A DNA stretch of 64,000 nucleotides. Origin: Durusdinium trenchii. Taxonomy: Eukaryota > Sar > Dinophyceae > Suessiales > Symbiodiniaceae. Each line of letters opens with the position of its first letter. Within the stretch, counting starts at the first letter, position 1. Position numbers and translations under genes: made by a program. The stretch covers positions 1,724,925 to 1,788,924 of the forward strand of contig CAXAMN010026472.1 of the NCBI GenBank assembly GCA_963970005.1. The letters are read 5' to 3'. Positions 10,427-24,159 of this stretch are shown one piece after another. The notes under the pieces were generated by a model. The model was not told where the DNA came from, searched no databases, and saw only the letters and a program-made list of their open reading frames with translations.

Positions 10427-13400
10427 GTGTTTTGCCCGAAGATCTGCGTCGGCAGCTGACCACAGAATCGCCCGAGCTGGCAGAGACAGTGCTGCAGCAC
10501 GTGCGCAGGGGTGGATGGAAACGCAGCACCCCCTCGACCTTGCCGCAGGAGGGTGACCTAGCTGAAAATCTAAGAGGATCTAAAAGGGGTGTGTGATTTG
10601 GAATAAAGAGACCTTGTGACCAACTGGTTTCTAGAGGCGATGTCTTCTTCCAGCGTTTTCTGAGTTTGATTCAAGTAATCAAAGGTAGCTGGTGAGTTCT
10701 CAGGTTTTGTCGCAAGGAACAGGATGTCGGCGGTTTTAGGCACGAGAGGTAAAGACGTTGAATTCCAGACAGCTAGACATACCTGTGCGTATGCAACGCC
10801 GACGGCAATGACGTTGACCGGCAAAACGTCTCTTGGTCTCTTGGCCCCGAAGCAAAGGTTCAGAGGATGCGGTTGCTTGGCCTGCTGTTGGGGACCGGCA
10901 TTTTTGCAGACTGAACATTTGAGTAGTTGCCTAATTCTATCATGCATGTTTGGTTTCAAAGGGCCTTTCAGGACTACAGATTCTTAGGCAGATATTTGTT
11001 CGGTTCTTGCAAGATGACAATGACAGACAGGTACTGTAGAGACTGCATGTATGAATCGGGGTATCTGAGCCATTGCCTTCAGGTGAAGAAGTACATGACT
11101 GCCAAGCGCCAGCAGATGCAGTTAGATTTGTTGGCAGCGGCCCTGATTTACATTTCGCACAATTCTGGGCTTGGATTTTGAGACGTTCCATGAATTCATG
11201 GAGCGCGGTTTGTGCTGGATATCGGCGCATCTCATGGCCAGTGTTTGAACTCCCGGCCTTGCGGGTCGACTTAGGGTCGACAGACACTATCCAAGAGTAG
11301 CACCGGTGCTGTGGCCTCCGCCACACTGCAACTTGTACAGCCGTTGCACCAGCGTTGATTTTTTTTGGGTTGCATGGAATTTCAGCCAGTGGTTTAGCGC
11401 CTGAGTACAGTGTTTCAGGTGGGTTTTTGACCACGGATTGTTTTCAGTATGTCGCAATGATTTGTACTGTGATTGTAGTAGCTGATGGATTGTTTGGGGT
11501 TGTACCTGCAATGATGTGTTTTTACATATTTTTATATACATCAGAAACAGAAACAGCAATGCAATCACCAGTATGGAAGGAGTACCAGAACGGAAGGATA
11601 AGCAGTTACACTCAAAAGCAATGCGGTTTTCTCCTTCAGGTGCCTGGGTGCCTCTAAACAAGCGAAAGCCCAAAAACCAAAGACCACCGCAACGTGCCTC
11701 TCGTTGCGGGCGGAGCTGCATGTGCCAGAAAAGTCCGAAAGCGGTTGTATTCAGTTGAACAGAGTTCACCAGGTGCTCTGTAGGCTCTTTGTTGTTGTAG
11801 TGCCTTATCCCGAATGAATACCCTCTTCTGGAACCTGACTTGACTTGATATGTTTGAAGTCCGCATCCTTGAGGAGTGATACGGGTGCTTGTTGCCACTT
11901 GTTGCCTCAGAAAATCAGAGAGCAGGCAACCTGCGACTGTGTTGACAGATACTCAAGCTGTAGTCATGGAGTCATGGAGGGGAGCCATCCTTCAACGTAT
12001 AATAGAACTATTACATCGATATAAAATATGTCGATTGAGAGATTTGGTTGTGAGGCAAATGTGGGTTTTGCTGGCTGCGTGGCTGCAGCCGTCAGAAATC
12101 AGGTGCACATGTTCGTCGAAAGCAGTCTCTGCAAGCAATAACGTTTCTTCTTGACTTGGATGATTCTCTTGCAATGGCAAGTTAATATTAACGACATGAA
12201 ACACCTCCACTTACTCAAAACTGGGGTGATTGGAGCTGTAGTGTCTTGTGCTTCCGCTTGTGGAGGTCAGTCAGCTCTTTTTTGCCACCGAGGAGTACCA
12301 GGCAAAAACTCAGTCAACTCTTCTTCTCCAAGGAAGAACATATGGATCAACGCACCAGTGCGGGATGAACGCACTCCAGTCACCCGGAAATTGGATGAAT
12401 GAACCCTAAACTCTTGCACCTAATATATGCTGTGCGGAGGGAAAGATATCCCTGAATGTACGGTTCGCGCCTGGGGTGCTTCCTTTTGATGGAAGGTAAG
12501 ATGATTTCTCGCATTGGCCATGAGACGCACCATCCGTAGGATGTGGTGATGTCGCCTTTGGTGCTGCCCTTTGAACTGGTGCCTCACTTACTGTGCTCAG
12601 CTTCGACATGCTTAGACCTTTGATCAGTCATGTCTACACGCGGAAATTCATCGGTGCGCCGTGGACCCGAACGACGGTGAACGACCCGTGTTGGTTTCGA
12701 CTGCTTGGCCAAGTCAAGCGGCCGATGTGAGTCTAAGGTGGTGGCTGGACTTCTTTGGTCATTGGCAGTGGTTTTGCTGTTGGGTGGGGCTTCAGCAGCC
12801 ACTTCGTTCGCAACCAGCCGAAGTCCGATTGGTCGTTGAAGCATGAAGCGGTACACGGTGATCCAAACCGGATCCACCGAGCCAAGGTCGCAGTGTGGGA
12901 CTGCGCGCAGTTGATCAAGACCAAACGAATTCAGCGACTCGGCAGGTGGATCGCAGGGAGGCGAGAAAGCCCACACCGCCAGGGAGGCACTCTGTAGATG
13001 ACCTAATACCGGTGGACGTGTACCCAGGTTTGTCAGGTTTGGGTTACAAATAGTGAGGGCTTTCTGCCCAAATTTGGTCTGGAGAAGTACAAGGGCCGTG
13101 CTGGTATCGGCAGGAGATGTGGTTCTTTCGAATTCCGGAGAGACCGGAGGTCTCCGACGTGTTCCGAACCAAGAAGCACAGTTGAATCACTAACTGCCCA
13201 GAGCCCACGTAGACCGAGTTTGCACATGTTTGAACCATCGAAATGCAAGGTGGCACCGGCAGAAGGGGTTAGAAGACGCCGTTGCGGCATGTGAGCCAAG
13301 CAAGGCCAGCAGAGTTGCATCGACTGAAGTTGTACTGTGAACAGAAGGCTCTTTTGGGTATTATCAAGTAAATTGGATAGAGATGGATAGAGTCCTTGTT

Positions 13401-16400
13401 TTGACACTTTCGCCCCATCTGTGTAAGGACACCTCGTAACCATCACATGACACATCGGACAACGCGGCGGAGATTCGGATCGTCGCGTCGCGTGGTCGGT
13501 GAGATGGGGACGTCCTGTGATGCGCTCTGGCCACACATGTCACACCTGAAGGACTCCGATGCTTTGGTGAAGGACCTGTCGCAAGTTGAAGGCGCGTTGG
13601 CCGGCACCAAACGGGAGTGCACCCTGGTGAACATGAGAAGAGTAGTGACTGAGCTTGTACTGCCTTGCGTTTCAAAGAGATTTCATCATCATTTTGCTTA
13701 TATATATAGTTGTATTTGATTGTGCAACAGGAAGATTCAGTGGTTGATGGTTCAGGCATATGGCTAAAAGCTGATGGGTGCACTTGAGTATTTGGGCCGT
13801 TTCACCTTGACACTGGAGCCCCCCACGATAAGACGAATATCTTCGGGGTTCTGTGGAGATGCCCCTTGGTGCAACCAATGAAATCCATGTCAAGAACTGG
13901 TGGCGTGCAAAGCAGAAGCCCCAAACTTAATTGTTCCATGCAAATGTCTTTGGCAGTTTCATCAGTTTCATCGAGATTATCTTACAATTATATACGTATC
14001 GTTTCAACATAAGGGGATTCTCGCGCTTCCCACCCGATCAAATTGGCAGTTTGATTGCAGGGCCCGCTGACTGTTCCGTAGAAGCGGAGAAGCCAGTGAC
14101 AGTTGAGGACAGGGGTTGAGATTGGCGGTTGGGGCTGTACTAGTAGGTTGAGAAAGGCTGGGGACGGGGTGGCGGTGGGCAGTTGTACGTGGCAAATGGA
14201 TTTTATCCACGGACATCCAGCATCTTTGAAGCCTGGTGGGGTTGCGAAAAGGTGGAGGAATGGGTGACTGCATGTTTTTAAATGGATCTTTACATGTATT
14301 TTTGTAGACAATAAAAATCTATACGTTGCGAGAAAGGCACATCACATTCATGCAAAGTTCGCAGCTGCCAGGACTTGCAGCTGCGCATGGAGGAGCTCCA
14401 AGCGAAGCATCAGGAAGAGTTGCGAGAGAAGGACCTGAAGTTGGAGGCGCCAAGACTGAGCTGAGCTGATGTCCCGCATGGAAGACTGATGGCCATCAAT
14501 GACCAACATAAATCGTAGTACTTAGAACATCCCGTGAGTAGCTGGAAGATACGTGCGGTTAGACCTTCCAGAACCTGAGATTAGACCTTCCATGGCAACG
14601 GGATGCCGTGCTGTCATCATACAGAGCTGCTTTGTGCTGTTATGTATTGGTGCTTCCAAAAGACAAGCTTCAGTCAATGGCAGAGGCTGCGTCTCCCATC
14701 GCACAAGGGATTGCTCAAAAAACCGCATGAGGCCATCCCTTTGGCCATTCTTACCACTGTTTTGCTTGGGAGCATCGAGTATTCTTGATATGATCGGTTT
14801 CGGATGTTTCAGTCCCTCAAGGAGATGCAGAAAGAGTTAGAGGAAAAGAAGGCTGAGGGCCTTGAACTTTGGGAAGATGCAAAGAAGTTTGGATCCCAGA
14901 TGTGACACGTTTGGATCCTGATGTATGCTACGCAACATGCAGGCGTTCCTTTCTGTGGTCCATCCAAGTGTTGTCCTTGAGAAGCAGGGAGGGAGTTGGG
15001 TGTGAAGATTGACGCAGCTTTCTCGAAGCATTGAGACTTTGACAGCCTTCAACTTCTGGAAATCCCGAATAATAAGTGAGTAGCCTTCGACTTGGATTGA
15101 TTCATATTCAGGCGGTCGCCGGTCTGCGTGCGACACGTGGAGTTGATTCTGATTGAGGTGTTCATTTGCCGTCCTGAAACCGAAGGGTCGTGCCCTTTCG
15201 CTGAGGCAGAGGAGGGAAGCGAACCGCAGCTCGGCCAAACAGTTGACCCCGGGGACGAACAGGGACGAACTATGAAGCACGCACATCATTCAACCTCACC
15301 AGCCCAGCCAGGAAGCAAAAACCGTTTAGCAAAACTGAAAGATCAACGATGTGGCTCGCATGTGTTCACGGTTGTGGCGGTGAGGCTTACAATCCTTTGC
15401 CATTTCAGCGACAAACTCGCTGAGAAAGATGCAGCGGGAGGTGAGCTGAAACTGAATTTCCGAATGCATCACTGACTTCGCAAAAGGCTTTGTTGTGTTT
15501 TTTAGCTACTGATGTATGCATTTAACATGCTCATGAACGCTCAGGGTCATCACGATCATGAATCTCGCCAGAAAGGATGGAACCTGGAACGTGTGGTGAG
15601 CACTAGTGTGGTATGACGTGGTATGACATCTTTTTACTGACACAGAAACAGGTGTCCAATGCCTTTTCACATATTTTCACAGTATGTATTAAGATAGCAT
15701 AAAATAGCACATGTACGAAGTTATATAGTAACATAGTAACCATGATTGTGCAGCAGCTAGGAGCAGTTTCCACATGCAATATAGCCCTCCAAGCCCATGT
15801 ACAGTACTTTTCTAAGAGTTACACTCCAACTGCTTCAGCAGGATTGGCCAAATCAGTGGTCAAAGCAAGTGGTCACTTTGACTTAGCCATTGAACGGACA
15901 AGTTTAACTGACATGTTCCATCCCTGAACATAACTTTGAAGCGCAGATTCACGAGAGTCGTATGTTCGGTTTTGTGCGTATTTTTTGCGAGGTCAACCGG
16001 CTCCAGAAAGTCATTGCCCAGCAGAAAACGAAGTATACAGAGCTCCAGGAAAGCCAGCGAGCTCGACGGGAGGCTGCACAGCACCGGAGAGTGTGTTTAA
16101 CTTTGCACGGAGAGCCTTAACTTAGCACGTCGTCAAGTGGGTGTTCTTCACTTGTACTTTGCTGATTTTGCAGTTGGCTGTCCTGTACATTTTGTAACTC
16201 AGATCCTGGATGAACTCATATCCAGTTGACATGTTTGGCTTTGCGCATTCGTTCCGTTCCGTCGCAACACCGCGGGGTTTCGCCACCGAGAGCAGGGGCT
16301 GCTGCTACGGGAGCTGGATCTCAGCAACCGAGAGGCCGAAGTCTCCCAACTGGCCCAAGCAGAGCAGGAGAGCCGAACGGCTGGAGGTGTCCATCATCTT

Positions 16401-18017
16401 CTGCGGGTGCCATCAAAATGCAGGGTTGACTCAACAACCCATGAAACATGTCTGATTTGGGGGGTCTCCCCAAGTTGAAATTTGCCCATGGATGCCCATG
16501 GTGTTTTGCCCCCTTCGACCGAAAGAATTCTGCCAAGGAATTCAATAATTTCTGGACACCTATTGGTGACCAAGACCAACACAGATCCGATTTGAACCAC
16601 ACCGCCACAACAACGGTCCTTCGCGTGACACACCGCTTCACACACTTCGTCAGTCCGAGGTCCGAGGTCCGCGTTCGGGGCCGCGACGCGCAGGAAGAGT
16701 TGGCGCAGCTCCGCGAGTGGCTGTCCGCGCCGAGCTCCGGCGCCAAAGACGAGCACCGGCAGATTGCGGGACTGCGTGGCTCGGCGTCCGCCCCGCACGG
16801 CGTATACAGTGCCGCCACCAGATCGGCGGCAGTCCAATGGGCCCAATTAGGTTGAGAGAACCAGTCAAGTTGGAGGGTTTGTTGAGGAGTTTTGTTTTTC
16901 GGCCTCAACTGGAAGTTCATGTTGAAACAAAACTTCCATTCTGATATGATGTGATACGTCGTGAGATGTGATATGTCATGCTTTGTCAGGCTCTGTCTAC
17001 CACGTTCTGCAGTTGTTCTCTTTTTGCCGGCCTGGCCTTTTCCTCTCTACGAAGCGTTTGGTTGAAACCTACGGTTGACGGTTAGTTACCTTGACGAGTG
17101 CAAAGGAATTTCATCCTCTCAACTACCCTCATTTGTGTGATGCATCTCAAGAGGGTCTCGATGCATCTCGATACTATTCCTGTGCTTGACGAACGCGTCA
17201 GAGGTGACGAAGTGAAGGAGTGGAAGTCCACCTACAAGAAAGACAAGGCTGCGGAATGCTGTGAATAGCTTTGTCATGATGATACAATGAGCATGAAGAG
17301 CGAATGCCCACATTGTTGCGGAATTGGCTTCACGAACCAACTTGAGCAGTTTTGAGCATGTCGGTTGCACCATGTTAGACTGTTAGACCATGTTGCACCT
17401 TTCGTAACAGCTTGCACTTGTGGGGCAACTGAGTCACATGATGCGGTTGTCAACTCTGTAAGCAAATTGAGGTTCAGTGGCAGTGGACACACAACATGTT
17501 GATACCCAGTTCTAAGTTTGTCAACATATTATATCTTTGCGCATCGCATTGGGTTGTGCTGCCAAAAGAAAACATATCCGGAGGCAAGTTGGATGCGTGC
17601 TATTTGTGAGCTGACAAAGCAGCGAGATCAACATGTAGCACGAGCAGATGTCCTTGCCAAACAGCTACTGGGTGTTGCTATTTAGTAGGATGCCTTTTTT
17701 CAGCTGAACGATTTTGAAAGGATCGTCATCCTCGAGATCAGAATGCATCAGAGAGAAAAGCTCACTGTTGATCTATGTTGCTAGAATTCACAGATGCTGG
17801 ATGCTGGGTTCTGTGCAGCTTCTACTTCAATCAACCCCCAGCTGTTGGCACACCGACCACAGCAGACAAGAACCGACATGTGCACAGAACATCAGCCGTC
17901 CGTGACGAACCGAGGTTGGGGCAATGGCGTGAGATTTTTCAGGAGACAGATCTCTTGGAACTGGAGCACCAGGACTGGAGCGCCAGGAACATTCAGGAAC
18001 GCCAGACCTCGCGCCCG
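10427..18017 (+). CDS. coiled-coil protein gene, many short exons
   Basis: A series of short exons on the + strand, nearly all rich in Glu, Lys, Gln, Leu and Arg with heptad-like spacing. Best supported: 10427-10500, 13552-13626, 14372-14446 (GC donor), 14813 to about 14872, 15409-15440 (TTTCAG/GTGAGC), 15992-16090 and about 16240-16386. Further ones are about 16694-16774, about 17590-17671 and 17943-18017. Examples are LRMEELQAKHQEELREKDLK and VNRLQKVIAQQKTKYTEL. Three exons are exactly 75 nt and one is 99 nt, all phase 0, so exons can be gained or lost without frame damage. Start and end are unknown, and treating all exons as one gene is inference. The likely role is a structural or scaffold coiled coil; I cannot assign a family. 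Confidence 0.5.
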
Positions 18018-20569
18018 GTGGAATTCGCGTTATTCTTTTTTGGGCGTTGCGGCGTTTTGCGGCTGTGTCACACGTTTCGCTGTTTCTCTTGTTGTTTGTG
18101 TCTTTTTTTGTGGATGTTTTTGGACTGCATGCACGCACATTCAGGGACATACATAGCTTAGCCGACATTAGCCGACATAGGCACATGGTAGGAAGTTCAG
18201 TCCATATGAGAGCGATTCACGCCCGCTCCAACCAACATGAACGTGAACAAACTTGGTTTGTAGCGTCGCGGGGAGTTGGGACACGGATTCTGCCCGAAGG
18301 ATTGGGAGCAGGATGAGCTTGGCACCAAGCAGGATGAGCACCTTGGATGAGCCATTGAACATGAGCTCCGGCCATTGTGTTCATCATCAGCTGTCATTGA
18401 ACAGGCAGACCATTTGAAGCATCATGAACCATCATGAAACACCTAGCTGATAATGGCATTAGGCAAGAGGCTTGGGCGTTGTTGCAGACTCGAGACAATC
18501 ATACCTTGGTGAACACGCATAACACAGGTCCAAATTGAACCGAATCAACCTAGGGGTGCGTGAGAAACGCTTCCATGCCAGCAAATGCGGAAAAAGTGAC
18601 TCTATGATACTGTATGTGTACGCCGTACGCTGTACGCGTGTCTCTCCTTAGGCCTTAGGTTTTTTCTTCTCCACCCGTCTCTCCCATCTCCGTGTGGTCG
18701 CTCCACACCAGGTCCTGCCAGAACTCTCCGCAGGTTGGGAGCCGATCCACAGAGTTTGGGTCGGCGACTTTCGGTGCACCTGGTAGGAGCGCCGGAGACC
18801 AAACAAAGAAGGTTTTGCAGCAGGATTGGCCCAACTTCTTGAAATTCAAGGTGTTTTTCATCGTGTTGCGGAATTAATCCATGGATATCATACAATTATA
18901 TTATACATGACCATATATGACCTATATACAGGTCATACATGGGTGAACTGGGGGGATTGCAGGCTTCGGTCCATATTCTCTGACCATGTTGGAGACCGAT
19001 TCTCTGGAAGTCACAGACCAAAAGAGCTAGAACATTCATAGAACATTGAATTGACATAATATCTTTGGATGCTTCCCGCATGGTTTTTCCCGCTAGACAG
19101 GTTGCCACCTTTGCTCCTCCTTGGGCCCACCATGCCGCTTTGAAGGGCCTACCCTGCACCCTCGCCCGCCTTCAGCCGGCCGGACACAAGCCGACCGGTC
19201 GCTTCCGCGACGTCGTCTCTCGGTCGCCAGGTCTTTTACATTTCATCGCCTCGGAGCGAGGCCCCGACGTCGCAGCGAGGGGTGAACGTTCACCCGCCGG
19301 TCGATCCCGTTCGAGAACGGTCCGGGTCCGATCCGGGAGTCCGGGCAGAAACGGTGCCATGGAGGATTCGTGTCATGTCGCGTTTGGTCAATTTGGTTGA
19401 CCATGCTGCTAGAGGACCGTTCCTCCTCAAACATACTATACAACATACTACAACTGCATGGACACGTCCCTGTTGACGCGCGTTGAATCGACCTCGCGGG
19501 CACGAGTCAGGCACGATCCAGCAGTGATTAGGGCTCTTGACCGGATTTCTGAGCTGTGACAATTGGTCCACCCATTTGCGGAAGAACATCTCTTACTTGG
19601 TTCTACTTGAGTGACTGTCTCTGAACCGGTCGTAGAGTCGGAGATTGGGTTTACAGTATAGTATCTATAGAGTATAGACTCTTGCGATTCCAATGGGATT
19701 GAATCTAGATCTCAGAGCATTTTTTCAATATGCTCTGGTGTTGATAGTGAATAGTCTTGGAGCCAGTCGAAACTGGGCTTCACCTTGCACCTTTGCGGCT
19801 CCATTTGCTGCGAGTCATTGATGGCACTTGGTAAATGCTGTTCAGAATCCCAACGCCTGTGCAGTGGGTAGCTACTCTGCCTGTGGCGGCCAAAAAGTAT
19901 ACTGCTACTCGCGGCGTTCAGCACTCATTGCTGAAAGGGAGCTCGTGATGAATTGTCCACACAAAGCTGAACCTGAACCTTGTGACACAAACCGCACGCA
20001 TCCTTGAAGTATTCTGGAACTGTCTTGAAGGGTGAGGCTGCTGGGCTAAAATTAGTATTGATGCAAAGCTACACTGGGACAGACTCACCAAACCCCTACC
20101 ACGATTCATCCAGGAGTGAAAGCCTTGTGTGGACGCGTCCTTGCTTCTCCGGACCACACAGTTTCAGGTCCTTCCCCATGTTTCACAGAAGCTCTGTGGC
20201 CTCTGCCACAGCCTGAACTACAGTAGATGTGACTACCACAGCCACAAGTTGTTTCGCGAGACATCGGAGGAGAAACCGGCAGCCGATGTCATGCCTATTC
20301 AAGATCTCAGCTCGGAGGGATCAGGGCGGCTCTGAGTGTATTCATCATCCCAAAACAGCCATCTACAGCCCATTGGTGTATCCGCATTTCGTGCATCAAC
20401 CGTTGGATGCCGGGCACCGCCTTCCCAGTGTTCCCCGGCTCAGCGGTGGCGGTTCCGGCCAGGCCCAAAGCCGACCAGTGCAGCGCAGGGCCTAACTGGC
20501 TGCACCGTCGGCCAGTTAGGCACGGCTGCGTCTGAAGTGAGATTCAAGGGTTTTCTGGTCCATTCTGGC
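18018..20569. other. no gene established; GC-rich block
   Basis: The interval contains a GC- and CpG-rich block at about 19130-19400 with overlapping open frames on both strands rich in Arg, Pro and Ser. None has convincing splice borders. Further exons of the coiled-coil gene could lie here, but I cannot show any. Confidence 0.35.
20490..20521. repeat. perfect 11-bp inverted repeat (hairpin)
   Basis: GCCTAACTGGC at 20490-20500 and its exact complement GCCAGTTAGGC at 20511-20521 are separated by a 10-base loop. It would form a stable stem in RNA or DNA. Function unknown; there is no T-run to make it look like a terminator. Confidence 0.75.
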
Positions 20570-20780
20570 ACAATGAGTTTGTTGGAGCGATTCACAGTAA
20601 TCGAGCTGCAAAAGGCAGAGTTCAGCCGTATTGACCTGCATGCAGCATGCAGTCTTTTTCCGTCAGCTGCTGGACCAGATTGCGATGAATGTACAAAATG
20701 ATCTTTTGCGCAAAGGCTCAAAGGCTGTGAAACAGCAGAGGCTGCGCCACTGCATGACCTTGATGCTTTTTCCTTCGGAG
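20570..20780 (+). CDS. exon candidates, helical protein
   Basis: The better exon is 20653-20780: acceptor CATGCAG, then RQLLDQIAMNVQND and KQQRLRHCMTLMLFPSE, ending at a GC donor after TCGGAG. An upstream piece (about 20570-20619) reads SLLERFTVIELQK and also ends at a possible GC donor. Composition is helical. These may belong to the same transcription unit as the coiled-coil exons upstream. Family unknown. Confidence 0.35.
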
Positions 20781-22172
20781 GCAATCACAACCACTACGAG
20801 GCATTGTTCTGCTTTGTTTGGCATGTATTACTCATCATGAAATCCTCCACCACCTGATATGGAAACCTTTCCAGTTTCCTCGGAATTCGCCCCCCTTGCG
20901 GTGGCCGGTTGACGTGGCCGCGGCCGTTTTTTTGCCGAGGAAAAAAACACGGGAGAACGCTGGTAAGACCCCCACGCGCAGACGGAACATGTCACTGCGG
21001 TGCGGCAGGTGTCGTGAAAACCACTTGATTTGGGCTGTGGATGCCGGTGAATCAGTGCGCCCTTTGGGCTCAAACACAGAACATCAGACAAAGGTGATAG
21101 AACCTTTGAAAGCAATGCAAAAATGCATTTTATTTGCCTTTAAGACTTCGAGCATTTGCTCCTGGGGAGAACTTGAATGGGCATGCAGAACTGAGGCTTT
21201 AAGTAGGAACCACAAAGGGACAGCTCGAATACTAAGTCATCTTACACTTAGCAGACAGCCCTGATAGTGATTGAGGACAGTTCTCCAATAATAGGAAAGG
21301 TTTTACTTCTTCGTTTGCTCGTCGGCATTACCTGTAGTTGTTCAGGAATGGCTGCCTTCAGCGATGTCGGGGCAGTTTGTTCAGTGCCGTCATGTGGTCA
21401 ACAGGCCCTGATTTTGTGATTTTAAGAGCCAGATTGAGAGGCGAACTCTTTTTGGAACGGGGCCTGATTGTTCTGCTATTTGTGGTCCATCAGCGTTCTT
21501 ATGGTCATACCGTTTCATGAATCATGCAGACGTCTGCAGTCATCGTCCAGTAATGCGGACTGAAAGACGGACAGGACACGCGGACTGAAAGACTTCGCGC
21601 AGGATTTCTTGCCCACGACATGCTTCGCCTGCAAACGCCCATTCTGCACTGCTCTGAGACAAACTTGAGGTTCTTGTTATATATCCACCAGAGCAGTTGC
21701 CTGAACAACGAAGCGTGTACATTTGTGATGCCAAGTTGTGTTGTAGAATTGGTTGAAGGGAAAAGCTATAGACCATGCAGGAATATGCAGGAATCAGGAA
21801 ACCCATAGTTTTGGGGTTTACAGCCATGGTTCCCTTAATCCAATAATCCATTGAAGGTTGTCTCACCCAAACTTGGTTTAGGAGGGTGTGTGCAAAGGAT
21901 AGGGCCTAGCAAAGGCAAGAGGTTGTTTTGCCTAGTTTGCCTGCTGTAGTGGAACTTTCAGCTGATTCTTCTTCATCACGTTCTTCCGTTGCCCTTTCAA
22001 GCCTAGCAGTTCACGTGGAATATGTCTTATCCTGGTTTATATCTGTTTCATTCTGTTTCGCTTTCCATCCGGGCTGGTGTGCAAACCGTAACACTACCCA
22101 TGCTCGTGTCCCTGTCGCATCTTGTGCCACTACCGAGCCACACGCTCTGCGGCAGCCAGTCACGTCGCCCAG
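20781..22172. other. no gene established
   Basis: Nothing beyond weak open frames. One at about 21620-21805 reads plausibly (YIHQSSCLNNEACTFVMPSC) but has no supporting splice sites. The CGRC motif near 21000 is isolated. Confidence 0.35.
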
Positions 22173-22304
22173 GCAAGGACCACTACCGTGCAGAGCTGCA
22201 CGGCTGTGAAGCGTCGAGCGAGTCGGTGCTGCTGGAGGCCGGACCGTCCGTTTCATGTCTCGCGTTGGACCGGGGTGGGCGTGTGGGCGCTTCGTGGTGC
22301 GCGG
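22173..22304 (+). CDS. exon candidate, possibly WD40-like blade
   Basis: After the acceptor GTCGCCCAG the frame reads GKDHYRAELHGCEASSESVL and then GPSVSCLALDRGGRVGASWC, ending near a GT donor at 22305. The second phrase resembles the inner strands of a WD40 repeat (small residues, hydrophobic alternation, D-x-G turn, then AS-W). Only one blade is visible, so the domain call is tentative. The segment is CpG rich compared with its flanks. Confidence 0.35.
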
Positions 22305-22691
22305 GTTTCAGTTTCGGGGCGAATCTTTTTGTAAAGACTGTTTGTCGTTTTTTGGCCAGACATGCCTGTAATTAGGCGTTGGTGCTTGCAACTTGGAACG
22401 GTCATGCTTGGATCATCAAAGGAATTTTGTTCAGAGGCTTTTGGTGGCTTTTGATTGAGATACTATAGTACAGACAATTACAGACATGACAGTTTTGCGT
22501 GCGAACAGGACATGAAAAGGACATGTGATAAATGTGTATTGATTGTACGTCTTTGAAAGTAAGGGAGCGCAGCTGGCTTTCACAGAGTCAAGTCAATGCG
22601 CTTGAGAGCCTAACGGCTGCCGCGGGGATTTGTTGCTTCCGCGCGCACTGTTTCATGCAGAGCAGAAAGAAAGATAAAGCCTATACAAGCC

Positions 22692-22728
22692 ATGGCCTCC
22701 AACCTACTAGCGATGGCCTCCAACCTAC
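22692..22728. repeat. 21-bp tandem duplication, dispersed motif
   Basis: The phrase ATGGCCTCCAACCTAC occurs at 22692 and again at 22713 with a 21-bp period. The same core, ATGGCCTCCAACCTA, is found at 41167-41181 next to CTAGTAG phrases, so it belongs to a dispersed repeat family. Confidence 0.75.
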
Positions 22729-22742
22729 AACCACATGATGTC

Positions 22743-22761
22743 TAGTCTAGAGTCTAGACTA
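22743..22761. repeat. 19-bp palindrome
   Basis: TAGTCTAGA and its complement TCTAGACTA around a single central G. It lies 15 bp downstream of the tandem duplication and may be part of the same element. Confidence 0.75.
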
Positions 22762-24159
22762 CACAATGAGGAGAGATGTACGACGCATAATTTTGTAAGA
22801 GAAACATACAGGACAGTAGAGTTTCTGGAGAACTCATTTCTCCGCAATGCGTGCACTTCGCCACGTCACTAATCACCACACATCACATCAGCTTCACATT
22901 CCATACCCTTCCCCACGTCTCCAAGCACCATAAATCACATGACCAACAATACAGTAACACCTCAGTCCTCACTACAATCCATCACGCCACACAAATCACC
23001 ACAGACCGCACCACACCGCATCACAAATGGTCAGAGATCACATCACCTTGCAATTCACAGGAGTTTCCACAGCTTGGACAGGCGCTTCGGCACCACTCCA
23101 GCTCTGGAGGTACATACAGATCCACATAATTACCAGTATTTACAGATATTTACAGAGACTTAGAAGTGGGCAGAATGACCGGATTGTGGACCTGATTTGA
23201 TTGACTTGTCAATGCAAAGACCTGACATCCACTGAGCACCGCGTGAAAAGAACGCGCAGGTCCCGAGCCCGAAACGCACGAGCGGCGCGTCGTGTGCTGC
23301 GTGGGGGGGCCCAAGAGTGCAATAAAAAGCCAAGAACACATGTGAACAAGTGCCTGGGTGCCTGGGTAGTGCCATGTAGCAGCAGTGAGTGATGGGTGCC
23401 ATTGGAGTAAGGCCAGGGTGCAAGGAGCAAATCAGCGTGGGGTGCCAAGATCGTTGAAGCATGTTGCAGCTTTTGAAGACCATTGGGATTCCGAAGAGCT
23501 GCGGCAAGTGCGTTGTTTGTTGCATTTGGCTTTTTGCGAGTCATGTGACTGTGAGTCATGACTTTGTATTCATGGGGTGAGTGTTCACAACGACATCTCA
23601 AGCCGAGCCAGTCTGAAGTTGGAGCATCTGCACCGCTTACATATATCATCGCTAACAAAGCCAACAGACTTTATCAGAGCTTACCGCTTACCCCCAAAAC
23701 GTGTAATTGCAAAGGAAGGCCTACTGGTCTGACCAAGACATACCTACTCGGTCTCTAACCTACTAAAAAAGACACCCGTGTGACTGCGTCCCAAATACTG
23801 TGCGATTCTTTGGCAAGCTGCCAGCAGGCGGGACACCACTCTGACAGCCTATGTTTGTTGATGCCATTCTTAGGGTCTTAGTGGGGTTGCCTCCAACTTG
23901 AGTGGTGAACTTTCACGGCAAACTTTTGGGGGAAAGTTTCCTTCCATTCGTATCAGCTGGTTTTCTTCGCAAGCAGTTTTTCAGCCATGTTTAGCAATCC
24001 ATGCAAAGCAAGGTTAGATTGAAAGCAAGACAAGAGTTCAATCCTGCTGGAGGACGTATGGCGATTGTCCGAAGCCCAGGTTCCAGCTGGTGGTACTGTC
24101 AGGCAATCACACCTGGTCCTGGTCTTTTGTCATTGGATTTTCAATGGCTTTCTAGGCAG

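Larger units (their letters stand above)
22305..24159. other. no gene established; low-complexity tract
   Basis: Contains a CAC/ATC-rich low-complexity tract at about 22850-23060 and the short repeats annotated below. The minus-strand frame of about 150 codons at 23209-23664 is mirrored by other open frames and looks accidental. Confidence 0.35.

Noticed and set aside
11287-11898. 203-codon minus-strand open frame
   Set aside because: No protein-like pattern, and it lies within the span of the + strand coiled-coil exons.
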